A stretch of 64,000 bases of DNA from Paraescarpia echinospica (GCA_020002185.1 CM034539.1:2054758-2118757); one strand, 5' to 3'. Shown: positions 1-13,170, counted from the stretch's first letter. Program-made: numbers and translations. The notes: generated by a model not told the origin, from the letters alone.

Positions 1-1640
1 AAAGACTGGAGGAAAATGACGAAAATAGTCACAAAATAGTTTTCGAGATACGGATTTTGCACCAGTGAACGGCCGGGTTAAAGGATGGGCCATTTTCACC
101 ATGTTAAAACATAGGAATTTTTCACCATGTTAAAGCATAGGGAATTTTGTCCATGTTAAAGGATAGGAGCTATTATCGTAAAGGTATGCGACCACTTTTC
201 GAATTTTTCACCATGTTAAAGCATAGGAGCTATTATCGTAAAGGTATGCGACCACTTTTCGAATTTGTCCCCATGTTAAAGCATACGAAATGTTGTCCAT
301 GTTAAAGGATAGTGAATTTTTATCCATGTTAAGAGATAGGAGCTATCATCGGAAAGGTACGCGACCACTTTTTGAATAAAATAAAATATACCGAACAGCA
401 TTTGAAGATGTCTCACACGAGATTACTTGGCCCGGAGGCCGAGGCTTCGCCAAGGACCGAGCCTTTATTTGTTTGACGATGGCATGTCGAAAATGTGGTG
501 TTATAATAAGGCGTAATTTACAATAAAAGAATTATAAATTCAACGGAGACCGTTTTATCTGAAGTAATGTATACGAAATGTAGATTACATATAGGACTAT
601 GTTATATCAGAACCTATAGCCTCGTTTTTTTCGAACAGAGCGACCATTTTGGAATTATACCTTTGGTGTCTCTTATAAAACCCGTACTCGAGACGTGTCT
701 AGACATGTTTGTTTGTGACGAGCGTGAGCACGCGCACCCTGTATGACGTCATGGTACGCGCAGTAATTTTGCACGCGAGGTGAGTTGGTCAAGCAGGTAA
801 TGCTTTGGTTAGACCTTGTGTTGAACTTGCGCGTGTGTAATGTAATCCCTTCATATGATGTCATGATGCAGTGACGTCATGGTTAGTGACGTCATCAAAC
901 TGCTATGCGCAGTAATTTGGTATGCGAGGTGAGTTGGTCAAACAGGTAGTAATTTGGTTAAATCTTGTATTGAACTTGCGCGTATGTAATGTAATCCCTT
1001 CAAATTTTCACCATGTTAAAGGATACTGATTTTTCACCATGTTAAAGCATAAGGAATTTTCTCCATGTTAAAGGATAGGGAATTTTCCCCGTGTTAAGAG
1101 ATAGGGAATTTTCAACATGTTAAAGCATAGGAGCTATCGTTAAACTGCTACGCACAGTAATTTTGTATGCGAGGTTGACTTAGTTAAACAGATAGTGCTT
1201 TGGTTAGCCATTGTTTTGAGCTTTCGTGCTTGAATATAATCCCATCATTTGATGTTATGGTCATTGTCGTTATAGCGAGTGAAAAATTACCCTGTTAACT
1301 GGTATGAACTGGTGTGAACTCGTAATGGCTGCTCTGTGACTGTGTGTTGGAAGAACATCTCGATATTCGGCCCGTGATAAAACATACGAGATACCAGTAT
1401 TTGTCATACGAGATTTGTACTTACCAGCCGTGGATAGCCTGTTTGTAAACTCTTTTGAAGGGGTATTCCCTGTTCAAGTCTCAGCTATTTAAATAAATAA
1501 ACACAATCGACAGGCTATGCGCGATGTGCTATCGGCGAACCGCGTTGCCAACTCAGCGGCCTTGACACCGAACTTGGCAAACCTCTTTTTCGAAACGGGC
1601 GGTTAACAAAGTGAAGCTTTATGATAGAACAATAGACTAG
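1..1640. repeat. Left inverted arm of a fold-back element
   Basis: The arm starts at or before the window edge and is the reverse complement, with indels, of 2765-4372. Its outer part is a series of short units built on CCATGTTAAAGGATAGG (1-360 and 1000-1130). A unit ending in TGACGTCA follows (about 720-960). The inner part (1130-1640) also matches the reverse complement of about 26531-27160, so the arm belongs to a family present elsewhere in this window. No coding sequence is recognised. Confidence 0.8.
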
Positions 1641-2601
1641 TGTATTAGCTATCGTTTGTAAGAACTATATCGAACATCGGTATCAATCAGTATATTTCAA
1701 ACAAAACTGATAACGAATGCTGTGTATGTTCGAAGAACAATAAACTAGTGTTATTATTATAATAGGTAGCGATTAAATTCGTGTCTCTTATAAAACCCGT
1801 ACTCGAGACCTGTCTGGACTTGTTTGTTTGTTGCGGGCGTGAACGTGTCCATCCTGTATGACATTATTAAACTATACATTGCCTCGTATAGTAATTGTAT
1901 GCGTGATGTGAGTTGGTCAAGCAGGTAGCCATTTGGTTAACCATTGTTTTGGGATTTTGTACTTGAATATAACGCCATATCTTGTGGCGTTATGATCAGT
2001 GACGTTGTGTTACAGCGAGTGAAAAATTCGCCTGTAAAATATAATTCTAGAAGTTTGTATTACCTATCGTTTGTAAGAACTATATCGAGCACAGGCTATA
2101 AACAACCCGGTATATCCCTTTGAACTATAATATTAGCTAACATACGACATTTGTACTTACCCAACTTTGTAGCAATACCGATATAGTTAATACACTTTTG
2201 TGAGAATGTGGTTGGCTCTGAAAAGAACCGTTTAAACAACTAAAACAACTAAAACTGTTAAAACATAATTGGCAGCGTCACCTCAAGAAGAGGTGGTACC
2301 AAAGAAAACAACACAAACAGCAGCGACGATAAACATCCGTTGAAGAGATAAGCACGTCGTTTGTAAGGGGACAAAGGCAGTGATGTAATATACGTCAGTA
2401 CACGGTACCAACGGTCACCGTCATTGGGTGTAACGGTATCACCGACTGCTTCAGCATCACCAGCAGCAAAAAGGCCGTCTCCACGTCCACCCAGAGGCAG
2501 TCAGAGGTCCGCAGGCTATTACGCCGTGTGTGGCAGAGTTGACTCCCGTAACCTACGGGGAGGCCTTCCCTCCGCTACGGGCGACGGTTTCGATGAAACA
2601 T

Positions 2602-2620
2602 AAAGGTCACGTGGGTGTGC
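2602..2620 (-). promoter_or_regulatory. E-box (CACGTG) cassette without TATA
   Basis: On the minus strand this reads as a CACGTGACCTTT core, the same core as at 2676-2695, 25280-25296 and 37800-37823. No TATA sequence follows at the usual spacing, so this copy is probably inactive. Confidence 0.4.
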
Positions 2621-2656
2621 TGGAACGATGTGCCAGAACGTTATTTCTAACGTTGT

Positions 2657-2695
2657 TATATATAGGAAAGAACATAAAGGTCACGTGGGCGTGCC
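2657..2695 (-). promoter_or_regulatory. E-box plus TATA promoter cassette
   Basis: The minus strand shows GCACGCCCACGTGACCTTT followed after about 12 bases by TATATATA (2657-2664). The same two-part arrangement is seen upstream of the decayed genes at 25.25 kb, 37.8 kb and 39.1 kb. No intact gene follows it here. Confidence 0.45.
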
Positions 2696-2764
2696 GAAAG
2701 ATCACGGATTGTAGAAAATTCAAAAGCACGGTCTGCTGAATAGAATGTACACAAGCATGTATAT

Positions 2765-4530
2765 TGTTCTGTCATAAAGCTTCACTTTGTTAAGCGCCTG
2801 TTTCGAAAAAGAGGTTTGCCCAGTTCGGTGTCAAGGCCGCTGAGTTGACAACGCGGTTCGCCGATAGCACATCGCGCATAGCCTGTCGATTGTGTTTATT
2901 TATGTGCGTAGCAGTTTAACGATAGCTCCTATGCTTTAACATGTTGAAAATTCCGTATCTCTTAACACGGAAAAAATTCCCTATCCTTTAACATGGAGAA
3001 AATTCCTTATGCATTAACATGGTGAAAAATCAGTATCCTTTAACATGGTGAAAATTTGAAGGGATTACATTACATACGCGCAAGTTCAATACAAGATTTA
3101 ACCAAAGTACTACCTATTTGACCAACTCACCTCGCGTACAAAATTACTGCGCATAGCAGTTTGATGACGTCACTGACCATGACGTCACTGCCTCATGACG
3201 TCACATGAAAGGATTACATTACATACACGTAAGTTCAAAAAAGGTCTAACCAAAGCACTACCTGTTTGACCAACTCACCTCGCACACAAAATTACTGCCC
3301 ATAGCAGTTTGATGACGTCACTGACCAAGACGTCACTGCCTCATGGCGTCACATGAAAGGATTACATTACATACGCGTAAGTTCAAAACAAGGTCTAACC
3401 AAAGCACTGCCTGTTTGACCAATTCACCTCGCACACAAAATTACTGAGCATAGCAGTTTGATGACGTCACTGACCATGACGTCACTGCATCATGACATCA
3501 CATGAAGGGATTACATTACACACGCGCAAGTTCAATACAAGGTCTAACCAAAGCACTACCTGCTTGACCAACTCACCTCGCGTGCAAAATTACTGCGCGT
3601 ACCATGACGTCATACAGGGTGCGCGTGCTCACGCTCGTCACAAACAAACATGTCCAGACACCTACGGGTTTTATAAGAGACACCAAAGGTCTAATTCCAA
3701 AATGGTCGCTCTGTTCGAAAAAAACGAGGCTATAGGTTCTGATATAACATAGTCCTATATGTAATCTACATTTCGTATACATTACTTCAGATAAAACAGT
3801 CTCCGTTGAATTTATAATCCTTTTATTGTAAATTAAGCCTTATTATAACACCACATTTTCGACATGCCATCGTCAAACAAATAAAGGCTCGGTCCTTGCC
3901 GAAGCCTCCGTCTCCGGGCCAAGCAATCTCGTGTTTGACATATTCAAATGCTGTTCGGTATATTTTATTTTATTCAAAAAGTGGTCGCGTACCTTTACGA
4001 TGATAGCTCCTATCTCTTAACATGGATACAAATTCACTATGCTTTAACATGGGTAAAAAATTATATCCTTTAACATGGACAACATTTCCTATGCTTTAAA
4101 ATGGGGAAAAATTCAAAAAGTGGTCGCGTACATTTACAATAATAGCTCCTATCCTTTAACATGGTGAACATTTCCTGTGCTTTACCATGGTGAAAAATTC
4201 GAAAAGTGGTCGCATACCTTTATGATAATAGCTCCTATCCTTTAACATGGACAACATTTCCTATGCTTTAACATGGTGAAAATGGCCTATCCTTTAACCC
4301 GGCCGTTCACTGGTGCAAAATCCGTATCTCGAAAACCATTTTGTGACTATTTTCGTCATTTTCCTCCAGTCGTTGACAAGTTTTGTGGGAATCCTATCTC
4401 TTAACATAGGAAAATCTCCTGTCTTTAACCCTGCCTTTCACTGGTGCAAAATCCGTATATTTTAACATGGGAAAATCCTTATCCTTTAACCCGGCCGTTC
4501 ACTGATGCAAAATCCGTATCTTTTAACATG
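2765..4530. repeat. Right inverted arm of the fold-back element
   Basis: The arm is the reverse complement of 1-1640. Its inner end (GCTTCACTTTGTTAA, 2778 onward) also begins the arm at about 26531. It then carries CCATGTTAAAGGATAGG-type units, a TGACGTCA tandem block (3060-3610), a stretch matching 400-700, and a second array of short units out to about 4530. The last about 150 bases have no partner inside the window, because the left arm is cut off by the window edge. Confidence 0.8.
3060..3610. repeat. Tandem ~145-bp repeat containing TGACGTCA
   Basis: About four units run head to tail. Each holds GGATTACATTACATAC, a GACCAACTCACCTCGC box, ATTACTGCGCATA and TGACGTCA half-sites. The same unit recurs at 27040-27400 and, inverted, at 63720-64000. 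Open frames here come only from the repeat and are not called as genes. Confidence 0.75.
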
Positions 4531-5720
4531 GGATTTCCACCTCCGAACGGATGTTGCGCGCGGTAAACCACATACATTACTACTGGCCCCTTTCTCCACA
4601 ACGCGCCCCCCTCAACCGGCAACGGGCCCCCATCCACAACCGGCAACGATCCCCCCTCCACAACCATGTGGAAAGGGCCCCTTGTGGATTAGGGGGCCCC
4701 ATCGCACTGAACTCATCAAACGTTAAAGTCCCGAATATGCGCCCATAGAGGATTGCCGAATTTTGCAGACATTTTATGCGAAAACGAGTAGGATTTAGTA
4801 GAATTTTCGAAACATCGAAAGATATCCTGCATAGACCAGTTATAAAAATATCTAAGTCATGGCAACTATGAAACATTTCTACGTCCTGCCAACTATGTAA
4901 CATTTCTTGTAAGTCTTGCCAATTGTTAAAGATAGATAGCATTGAGTTTTGTTCAGACTCTTTCGCTAGCCGTGTCTGCACATGCTTGGAAAATACACCG
5001 CTAAATCAATCGTACTACCTGACAGGTGGCGTAGAGGTTTGCCAAGACATGTCTGGACTTGTTTGTGCACCGATGATTGCAGTATACCGTCCTGCAGAAA
5101 AATGTATTAACTAAAAATTGTCAGACCTGACTTTGAAAAATAGCCTAAGTTACGACAGGAACATTACATAAAAATTACCTCGACGTCCCCTGTCGTGTAG
5201 TAGGATTGATTTAGCGGTAGGTTTTACAAACGTGTCCAGACACGGCTAGCTAAAGAGTCTGGGCAAAAACTCACGCCACATGTCGGGTATTAGAGGTGGC
5301 TTCGGGATTGACTTAGCGGTATGTTTTCCAAACACGTCCATAAAATGTTCTATTGGTAACTGAGGTTATTTTTCAAGTGGCGATTTAAATATTTGTCTGT
5401 TATGTTCCAATCCTGTCTTAGTATATTTTTCAAAATAATGTTTTCTGTAATTACTTTCCAGGTCCTAATTAGGTAGCGCGGGTAAACGGGGAGGAGTAAC
5501 TACGACTCTCTTGAGGCGTCTATTATATACACTTTATGACTAAGGACGGCATAGTACGCTAAAAATCAATAAACAGAAATATAGTTTCAACGTTTTATTA
5601 ACTACACGACACTACGTACAAAATACAAGAGCGAATCGTTCTTAATACATGTAAAGATAGCGTTTACACAACCCTAAAAGCGGTCAGCTAAACAGTAAGT
5701 ATTATTATTATTAAATGTTA
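4531..5720. other. No recognisable gene; contains one hairpin-like inverted pair
   Basis: The segment at 4954-4979 and its reverse complement at 5237-5261 match over 25 bases with one mismatch, each flanked by a related GATTTAGCGGTA box. This looks like a small non-autonomous element. C-rich triplication (about 4590-4670) makes short chance reading frames. Nothing else is identified. Confidence 0.4.
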
Positions 5721-5749
5721 GTAGCAAAATGCAAATAACAGCTAAAAAA

Positions 5750-6815
5750 CTAAGTGTCCACACGGCACACGAAGTTCACCCTTCGAGTCTGTTTCGCAGG
5801 TATCGTTTGTCGAGCTCTCTCAGGGACGAAACGTCGACGCAGCGCGCCCAATCCAACGTGAGCCGACAATCTCCTCGGCCGACAGGCGGTCACCGTGCAT
5901 ACCATATGTATCCTAGAGGACGGAGAGCGTTCATATAACCGAAGGGTTGATAGGCCGACTGTCGAATTCATAGAGCACGGGTCTGTAGTGTCGTATCTGT
6001 GGGCCGTAGGCGGTGTCGAGGTATCCGCTCAGATGATCCGTTTGGTGGCTGGACGGATCGTTCCATGCAGCGCACGTCCGGTTCCGGAGGGCGTGCGGCG
6101 GCGGCGACGGCGGCGGCGGCGAGGAAGACGAAATCGACGCGACGGCTAGGACTCCGTCTAATGACGCCATCGGTGGAATAGCATCGTCCAATGCGTAAGA
6201 GACGAGCGGTGCGAAGGGCGTCGTTGACGTCGACGTCGGCGAAGACGGTCGTGTAGGCGATGATCTAGACGTCGTCTTCCTCGTCGTCGCCGTCGTCGAA
6301 CGACGGACGGTGTCGCCGGCACCTGGTCAGCGGTAGCGAGTGGGAGACGATCGTGACGTCTCCGCCCGAGTCTCCCGGTCGAACGATGGTGTCGACGCCC
6401 CCCTCTACGTCCACCGCTGTCGCCGGCGGCATCGTGCCGTAGAAGTCCACCGCGTCGGCAAGGTCTTGCACGGTGCCGCTGTTCCCTCCCTCGACGTGGT
6501 CGGGTAGCGGGTGCTGGAGACAAAGACACAAACGTGAGTAAAAGGCGTCGTCGGTCGGTCAGTCGGTCGGTCGGTCGGTCGGCGGTCTAAACGGTCTCCA
6601 ATTTTACACCGACATTCTCTCCATCCCTCGTACGTGTACGAGCCTTTCCAGGCTACGCCAGCGATTCCCGAGGGAGCGTCGAGAGTGTATACATCGTAGG
6701 GGACCGAATGGAGATAGACTTCGAAACTCACCGCTTTTGCAGCAGTATCGACGGCGACGAAAACCTCAGGAGAGACAGCAAAGTGGCGTGTCCAATACGA
6801 AGAAGATGCGGTCAT
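5750..6815 (-). CDS. Unrecognised GC-rich, probably spliced coding locus
   Basis: This kilobase is markedly more GC-rich than its surroundings, with CGA/CGT-rich codons like those of the Polinton at 41-57 kb. On the minus strand an ATG at 6815 opens about 68 codons of ordinary composition (to about 6610). A strong acceptor, TTTGTCTCCAG, precedes 6513. From there one frame gives an acidic, non-repetitive run of about 80 codons ending at 6265 with an acidic DDGDDEEDDV tail. A further open stretch lies at 6191-5931. I cannot fix the exon joins: the candidate donor at 6610 is phase 2 and does not connect to the better-looking acidic frame. No family is recognised. The triple repeat upstream (6955-8060) resembles the arrangement upstream of the Polinton gene at 55025. 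Confidence 0.35.
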
Positions 6816-6954
6816 TGTGAAGTCGTTATGGTTATCGAAAATACACTGGTTCAGAATTTATCCAGATGGTTCTGATAGGGACGCGCGACGGCAACGCGCA
6901 AGAGCGGTTCGGCAGAAAGACAAACAAGTCCAAACACGCTCTCGGATAGCGTCT

Positions 6955-8060
6955 GTTTTTTTCGACAGTCGGAGTCTTGAAAAATAACGCATTTCTTATT
7001 TCCTGGCATTCGCATATAATTATAGTTGTTGTCGCATTAAAAATTACACCATAGAGTTAGTTAAGACGAGGCGATCATACACATACTTTGAATTATTGAC
7101 TTCATAGTCGATATCCATATATCACACCTACAAATTATGTAACGTCTCACAATTTTCCAAACCTCCCCCCGTTTCACCAGCAACGGCGCTTACTTACGTC
7201 GGTCAGCCGATGACGCTAAGAAAAAAAAATTTGCTGGATATATTTTCAAAAATATGCAGGATTTCATGTTTTTTGTTAAATTCGCTTATAATTTTCAGTT
7301 CTTTCCCAACAGCAATTACACCATAGTGTTAGTCACAGTAAGACGAAGACTCACGTGCTTCGAATGACTGATCTAATAGCCGTTTTCAATATTCAACACC
7401 TGCAGTATTTCAATATCTCAACCCTCCATTCCCACTCGTCACACGTCTCCCCATTAAAAAGAGCGCTTGTTTACCGCGTAACGTCGTCGTCGTTCTAGAC
7501 ACGTCTACAGAAGCGTCGCTTGTGCATGTTTTTTTCGACGGATGGTGTTTTAGAAAACTAAACTGGCAATTGTTGTTTCCTTAAAGTCACTTATAATAAT
7601 AATAATACATTTATTCGTACTAAAATTGTACAATTCAACTAAATCAATGTATATAAGTTACTGTGTATATAAAACAGTAAGCAATGAGCGCAGCTCGTCA
7701 ATGGCTAAAAAAGAAGAGCTACCCACATTATTTATATTATGATTATGGCTTTTCTCCCAATAAATATCACAGCATAGTGTTAGTGACAGCGAGACGAACA
7801 CGGACGTACTTCGAATGACTCACTTAATAGCCGTTTTCAATATTCCACGCGAAAAACCGAGCACTCGCTTACGTCATCGCCAAACGACAACACGTCTCCC
7901 CGGCGTAATCGACCACACGCGTCCGCTGCGCCGTCGATCGTTTTTTTCGATTCTGTTGTAGCGGGTTTTTTTCCACGCGCGCTCTCGCACACAGTCGAAC
8001 TGCAGAAAAATGAGGCTTTCTTGTTTCGATAAACATTATCCTGTTTTTTCCCTCACCGTA
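6955..8060. repeat. Three diverged tandem units of ~300 bp
   Basis: Each unit contains a TTTTTTCGA stretch, a CACCATAG(A/T)GTTAGT box (about 7047, 7318 and, as CAGCATAGTGTTAG, 7771), a ...CGAATGACT... box and a polypyrimidine segment. The third unit is lengthened by an AT-rich insertion (about 7600-7745). The block lies upstream of the minus-strand locus at 5750-6815 and may be its regulatory region. No gene is visible in it. Confidence 0.45.
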
Positions 8061-10344
8061 CAACCGACACCCTATAGTCGTTTAAAAACACGCCGAACGT
8101 ACAGGCACTTCTCAATAACGCCACAACAATCCACATCCCTCAAAAAAATTCCCCATGTTTCGTCTCGTTAAATAAACTCGTCTATCGATTTATCGCCATA
8201 AAATCAACCACATACTCATCCAGACCGTAAACCATCGCACACGACAACAACAAAATAAGAATACCATTGCCAATTCACAATTATAGCACAGGTCAGATCT
8301 ACCAGTTAAAAGGCACCACCCCGCCGTCTCCAAACAGCAACGACCGCCACTTACCCGAAAAAAACAACGCATCGATCGACGCTTCTACTCAGCGGGAAAA
8401 ATTCCACTCCGCTATAATACATGCCTATACCTACACCAGCTCCCGCACACACCATGTCGAACAGATGCCAATTCAGCGATTAACAAAAACCTCTCATTCA
8501 GCAAACCTTAACATACACTACATTTTAGACTACGATGCAAACTTAATACCGCGAGCTCTCTCCAACACACAACGGTGGTGTGTCAACCGACCCAAATGTG
8601 GCGCTGCTGTTCCTACATTCTTTCACCAAAGAAACTTCCACAATACAATTTTCCAAATAGAAACCTCATAGGCGGTGCTAACAATTAAGGGGCCCCTCAC
8701 AACCAACCAACGAATTCTCACACGGTCATTTCCTCATATTCACAATACACTCACTGATTGGATCGTCTAACGCAAGACGCTTTACAAAAAACCCACACAC
8801 ATCCAACATACACAGTACTATTTCACAACACACTAAGCACATAGGGTACAACGGGGCAACAAATAAATCGTCTAAACTTCATTCAATCCGCAAAAATTTG
8901 GAATCGCCTTGGTTAAAAGATAGGAGATATGACGTCACTTTACACAATTTTGCGTCAATCACGCAGTATGGATTGAAGCACGCGATTCGATTGTTCAATA
9001 ATGAAAAGTTTTGATTGTTGGACCAGCAAATCGCTCGCTTGATTCCTTACTGCTTGCTTGGCGCAATAGAGAGTGAAAGTCTGGTCATTTGCAGACCCTA
9101 TCAGTTCATAGTACTGTCGATCATCTTGAGATATTTTACGTAACTTGTGTTGGAAAACTGTTAACATTTACGTCATAACAAACATCGGTACAAGGACTTC
9201 GATAAACCATCTTCTGTTCTCTTGTGAAACTTAAAATCTGCATTTTTAGTGCTAAATAATGCCATGAAATCATAGTCGTGATGCAGTTCTTTTTTATAAA
9301 CTCAAAGCTCGTGTTACTTTTAAAAACAATACCTCCTCGTTACAACGCACATCGGATTCACCCATGTGAAATACCGCGTGTGACACACGTGTGTTACGAT
9401 GTTTGTAATGTTTAAACTATAAACTTCCTTTTTTTAATGTTACATGACGTAGTATCTCGAGATAATTAACACTGTGAACTACAGTGACGTTTGCCACGCT
9501 GAATAATAGTTAGGACAAGAAACTTTGAATTGATAATAATTTGAATTGTCAACTATAAAGTTCAACGTCAACATCAAAATACTTTAAATGTATATCACAT
9601 AGTACCTCATGGAGATTATTTTGGTGAAATGTGTTTATTCAGGTTAAATTTAGTTAGACATTTTTTATTTGCAACTGTCACACTTTCAATTGTCACAGCT
9701 CAGACATTTCAAAAGTATCCTAAATATATGTTGTATTAGACATGGCACAACCTGAGGACTTTTATTATTACATAATATGACATTCTGTGTGTTGGGAACA
9801 TTCAATTATATTTTCTAAATATGTCACACTTCAGAAGTGTGTACTTTAACATCTACTTCTTAAAATGGTTATATCACGTAGCTCTTCCATAAAACTATAA
9901 TGAAGAAGTATGGAGCGATTGGTGCAAACAAACAGCGGCCAACGTTTATTTGTGGCTAACATATTGGTCAGGGCGATGATGCTTGTCCAAAAAGCGGCCA
10001 ACTTGTTTGAATTCAGCGCTGTTTGTCGGTCGTATTCCTTTCAAACGATCTGCGGAGTTACATTTTATGTCGAGTGATGTGCAGGAAAAACTGTTCCAAA
10101 GCCACGTTGTGTCTTTTACGGACGTAACAATTCTACACCAACGAAGATGCGGCGATTAATCACGTAGATTTAGCTAATTACTTTGGTCTCTAGCTCTGCT
10201 ATAACTCCCATCATTACAAAACGTATATCATAATATACACTTTGCAGTATATATCAAAACAACTTCCATAAACGAAAATTGCTTAATCAGCTAACAAAAT
10301 AGCGTTAGGAACGTTAGCAAATGATTCACTGAAAGTATTAGAAG
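8061..10344. other. No recognisable gene or element
   Basis: The sequence is AT-rich. The 8190-8700 part is C/A-rich and open for 134 codons from 8267 on the plus strand, but the translation has no recognisable motif and low-complexity composition, so no gene is called. About 8870-10340 contains scattered short frames only. Confidence 0.3.
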
Positions 10345-11175
10345 AACTGCCATTTTTGGAACCTGGAAATGGTTGGTAGTGTAAGGTTTTTTGCTGAATC
10401 TTGTAGGTTATGGGTCCGTCAACTCAAATCAGCGGGATGGCAACGCGCCATCCTTGGCACTGGAGTATGCTAGGAACATGGTTTTGGTGTATGTACACAT
10501 ATTTTGGCATAAGAGGAATGCAATGTTACTATTTCCAATGATGTCCGACTATGTCGACATAAAAAAAATTCAAAATGGCCGACATTTTCACCGAAAATAC
10601 TAAAGTTGAGCATAACGTTTGATTGGTTTATGCTTGATACATGATTTTGGTGTCCATCCCGATGTTTTGCTTGATCATGAATTCAATGGAACCATTTCCA
10701 ATGATGCCCGACTATGAACACCTGACTAAAATTCAAAATGATCGTCATTTTTATCAAAAATAGCCAAAATCGACCATGACTTTTGATTGGATGATGCTAG
10801 AAACATGATTGTTTGATGCACAAGAAACATACAAAAGCTATACAAAATGGCATGCAGTAATCACTAATGAACCTGTATCACATGCACAACATCTAAAAGT
10901 ACAACATTCAAAGTTCAAAGTAAGAAGTACTCAATTATAAATTTTCTGAAACACAATGAAACACAATTTGAGAGCATTTTTTGTAATGACAGGTTTCATT
11001 TGAACATTGACAATGTGTATATCATTAATCAATTCAAAACCAACCGTATATGAAATGGACGTCATTCTCATTACATTTTCATAGAAAAGTTTAGTCCCGC
11101 CATTCTCTCTCATCCTCCTCTTCTATTTCCTCTGTACTGTCACCTTCTTCCTCATTATCATATCTAGCGTCATTC

Positions 11176-12240
11176 TCACGCACAGGCACATTGGTTGAGG
11201 CAAATGGCTTCACCAACACAGAAGCAGTGCGGTGTGCAGGACAATCCTGAAGAATGACAGAAGCAAGCTTTCCCTACAGCTTTACACTGACAGTTGATGA
11301 CGTCCATAAGCGTGGGGGGGGGGCTGCTGATCCTCTTGCGATGCATGGAGTTGGCACATCCCCTGCACCAGTGACAAACTCCCATCCATAATCAGCGATA
11401 TCAACCACGGACTGGGTCTGCTGATGCGGTGCCTTCCATAGCATGACTTGGTAGTGAGCTCGCAGGATGTGGTAGGCCAGATTAGCGTCTGTCGGAGGAA
11501 GAGTCTTGATACATATAGCTTTCCCTCTGGTCTTTTTGGAGTAGAGCGCATACCTGGCAGAGGCCATGCTTGTGCCTTCAACAACACTATAGAGCGAGCA
11601 GATGAATTTCCGTCCAGTCTCCGTCAACTGTTCCAGAGTAACACCCTCTTCACCGAAGACAGTGTAGATCCTAGAATGGTCAGCAGACTTCAAAACCTTT
11701 ACCGCCATTGCTTTGCCACGAGCAAATGGATAGGACACACTATCATAGCCTGACAATGCATGCATGCCAAGTAGTTGGAGGGATTTCGGACCAAGGAATA
11801 CACAACTTTCATTGATGTTGAGGATAGCCCCACTCCGTCGATCTAGCTGCGTAGTCCACACCCAGGAGATTAGCAGATCTAAGACGTCAGTGTTATCGCT
11901 GATCACTCGTGCAGTTTTTTACCATCCTTTACAGCCGCTAGATGATAACTAATGATAATAGTAATATCTGCTTCATCATGGTTGTACACGCCCTCCTCTC
12001 TTCCAACCATCGTCACATTGTTGCCCAAATTGAATGTAGAGAGAACACTGATGAGAGCCTTCTTTTTTGCCTTGCTCATCATGATGGCATCGCGGCACGG
12101 GAGCTTGTTGGATATTGTGATGTTGTAGTCAACAGCCTCTTCACCTGCACGCCGTTCGTTCATGGTCCTTTGCTGACGGGTCATCATAGCCCATTCATGC
12201 CCATTTGATATATATATATATATATATATATATATGCTAA
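11176..12240 (-). pseudogene. Broken mobile-element protein with C-terminal CXC-like tail
   Basis: Three minus-strand frames together resemble an invertebrate repeat-borne protein. An N-terminal piece (to 11903) ends in KDGKKLHE. A middle piece (11906-11274) contains the phrases SDNTDVLDLLISW and LGMHALSGYDSVSYPFARGK. A C-terminal piece (11385-11176) has CQCKAVGKACFCHSSGLSC followed by CTPHCFCVG, a cysteine spacing like the Tesmin/TSO1 CXC fold. The NTDVL and LHALSG(Y/C)D phrases are typical of a family common in cnidarian and molluscan genomes. Frame changes near 11903 and near 11330 (beside an eight-G run) make it a pseudogene. The surrounding inverted repeats suggest that it was transposon cargo. 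Confidence 0.6.
12209..12235. repeat. (AT)n microsatellite
   Basis: About 13 AT units, lying just inside the right inverted repeat of the 10.3-12.8 kb element. Confidence 0.9.
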
Positions 12241-12970
12241 AACATAGGTATAGACGCCAAAATCGTGTATCTGGCATATTTTCGGTAAAAATGGAGACCA
12301 TTTTGAATTTTTGTCAGGTGTTCATAGTCGAGCATCATTGGGAATGGCTCCATTGAATTTCTGATATGACAAAACATCGGGATGGACACCAAAATCATGT
12401 CTCTAGCATAAACAAATCAAAAATTATGCTCGATGTTGGCTATTTTCGGTGAAAATAGCGGCCGTTTTGATTTTTTTTTATGTGAACATAGTCGGACATC
12501 ATTGGAAATGGTTCCGTTGAATTCATCTTATGCCAAGACATGTGTATATACACCGAAATCATGTTCCTAGCATGCTGCAGTGAAGATGTAACATATTTTC
12601 AAATTTCACCAAGGTTCACGGCATCCATCTTGGATTTGCCAGGCTCCCACAAGTTGCCCAAGGTTGGCGCGTTGCCATCCCGCTGATTTGAGTTGAGGGT
12701 CCCATTACCTTCATTATTCGCCAAAAAAATCTTATACTACCATTCATTTCCGGGTTCCATACTGAACATAGTAGGGCGGCAACTCGACTATATGGCGAAC
12801 TGTCACAAAGCGTTCTCGATCGAACAAGCACCGAAATTGGAACGCATGTAGGCAATAGCACGCAAAGCAAAGAATGAGTGGCGCCACCAATCGGAGTTGC
12901 GAAAACATGTGGTTAAATCTACTGCGATATCATATTATCTATCAGAGCAGCTCGGCCCGTGAACTAAAGA

Positions 12971-13170
<200 letters not shown>

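Larger units (their letters stand above)
1641..2764. other. Spacer between the fold-back arms (residual cargo)
   Basis: This 1.1 kb holds no intact gene. It contains another degenerate piece of arm sequence (about 1780-2040). From 2400 to 2740 the base composition is more GC-rich and coding-like but is interrupted by stops. Two copies of an E-box promoter cassette sit on the minus strand at 2602-2620 and 2676-2695. I infer that it is what remains of a longer cargo like that at 22.7-26.3 kb. Confidence 0.5.
10345..12765. mobile_element. DNA transposon with long inverted repeats, CXC-gene cargo
   Basis: Segments at about 10345-10830 and 12270-12765 are diverged reverse complements of each other. 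Shared landmarks include ATTTGAGTTGA(C/G)GG, TCAGCGGGATGGCAACGCG, a CAATGATG(T/C)CCGACTATG box and ACCAAAATCATG. They flank one broken gene on the minus strand. The exact termini and target duplication are not resolved. The layout (long terminal inverted repeats around one gene) fits a cut-and-paste transposon, superfamily unassigned. Confidence 0.55.

Noticed and set aside
8267..8671. 134-codon plus-strand ORF
   Set aside because: No recognisable motif, C/A-biased composition and no splice or promoter context; not supported as a gene.
11274..11906. Intact host gene at this 210-codon frame
   Set aside because: It begins with a non-ATG codon and is continuous in homology with frames on both sides, so it is the middle of a frameshifted pseudogene inside inverted repeats.
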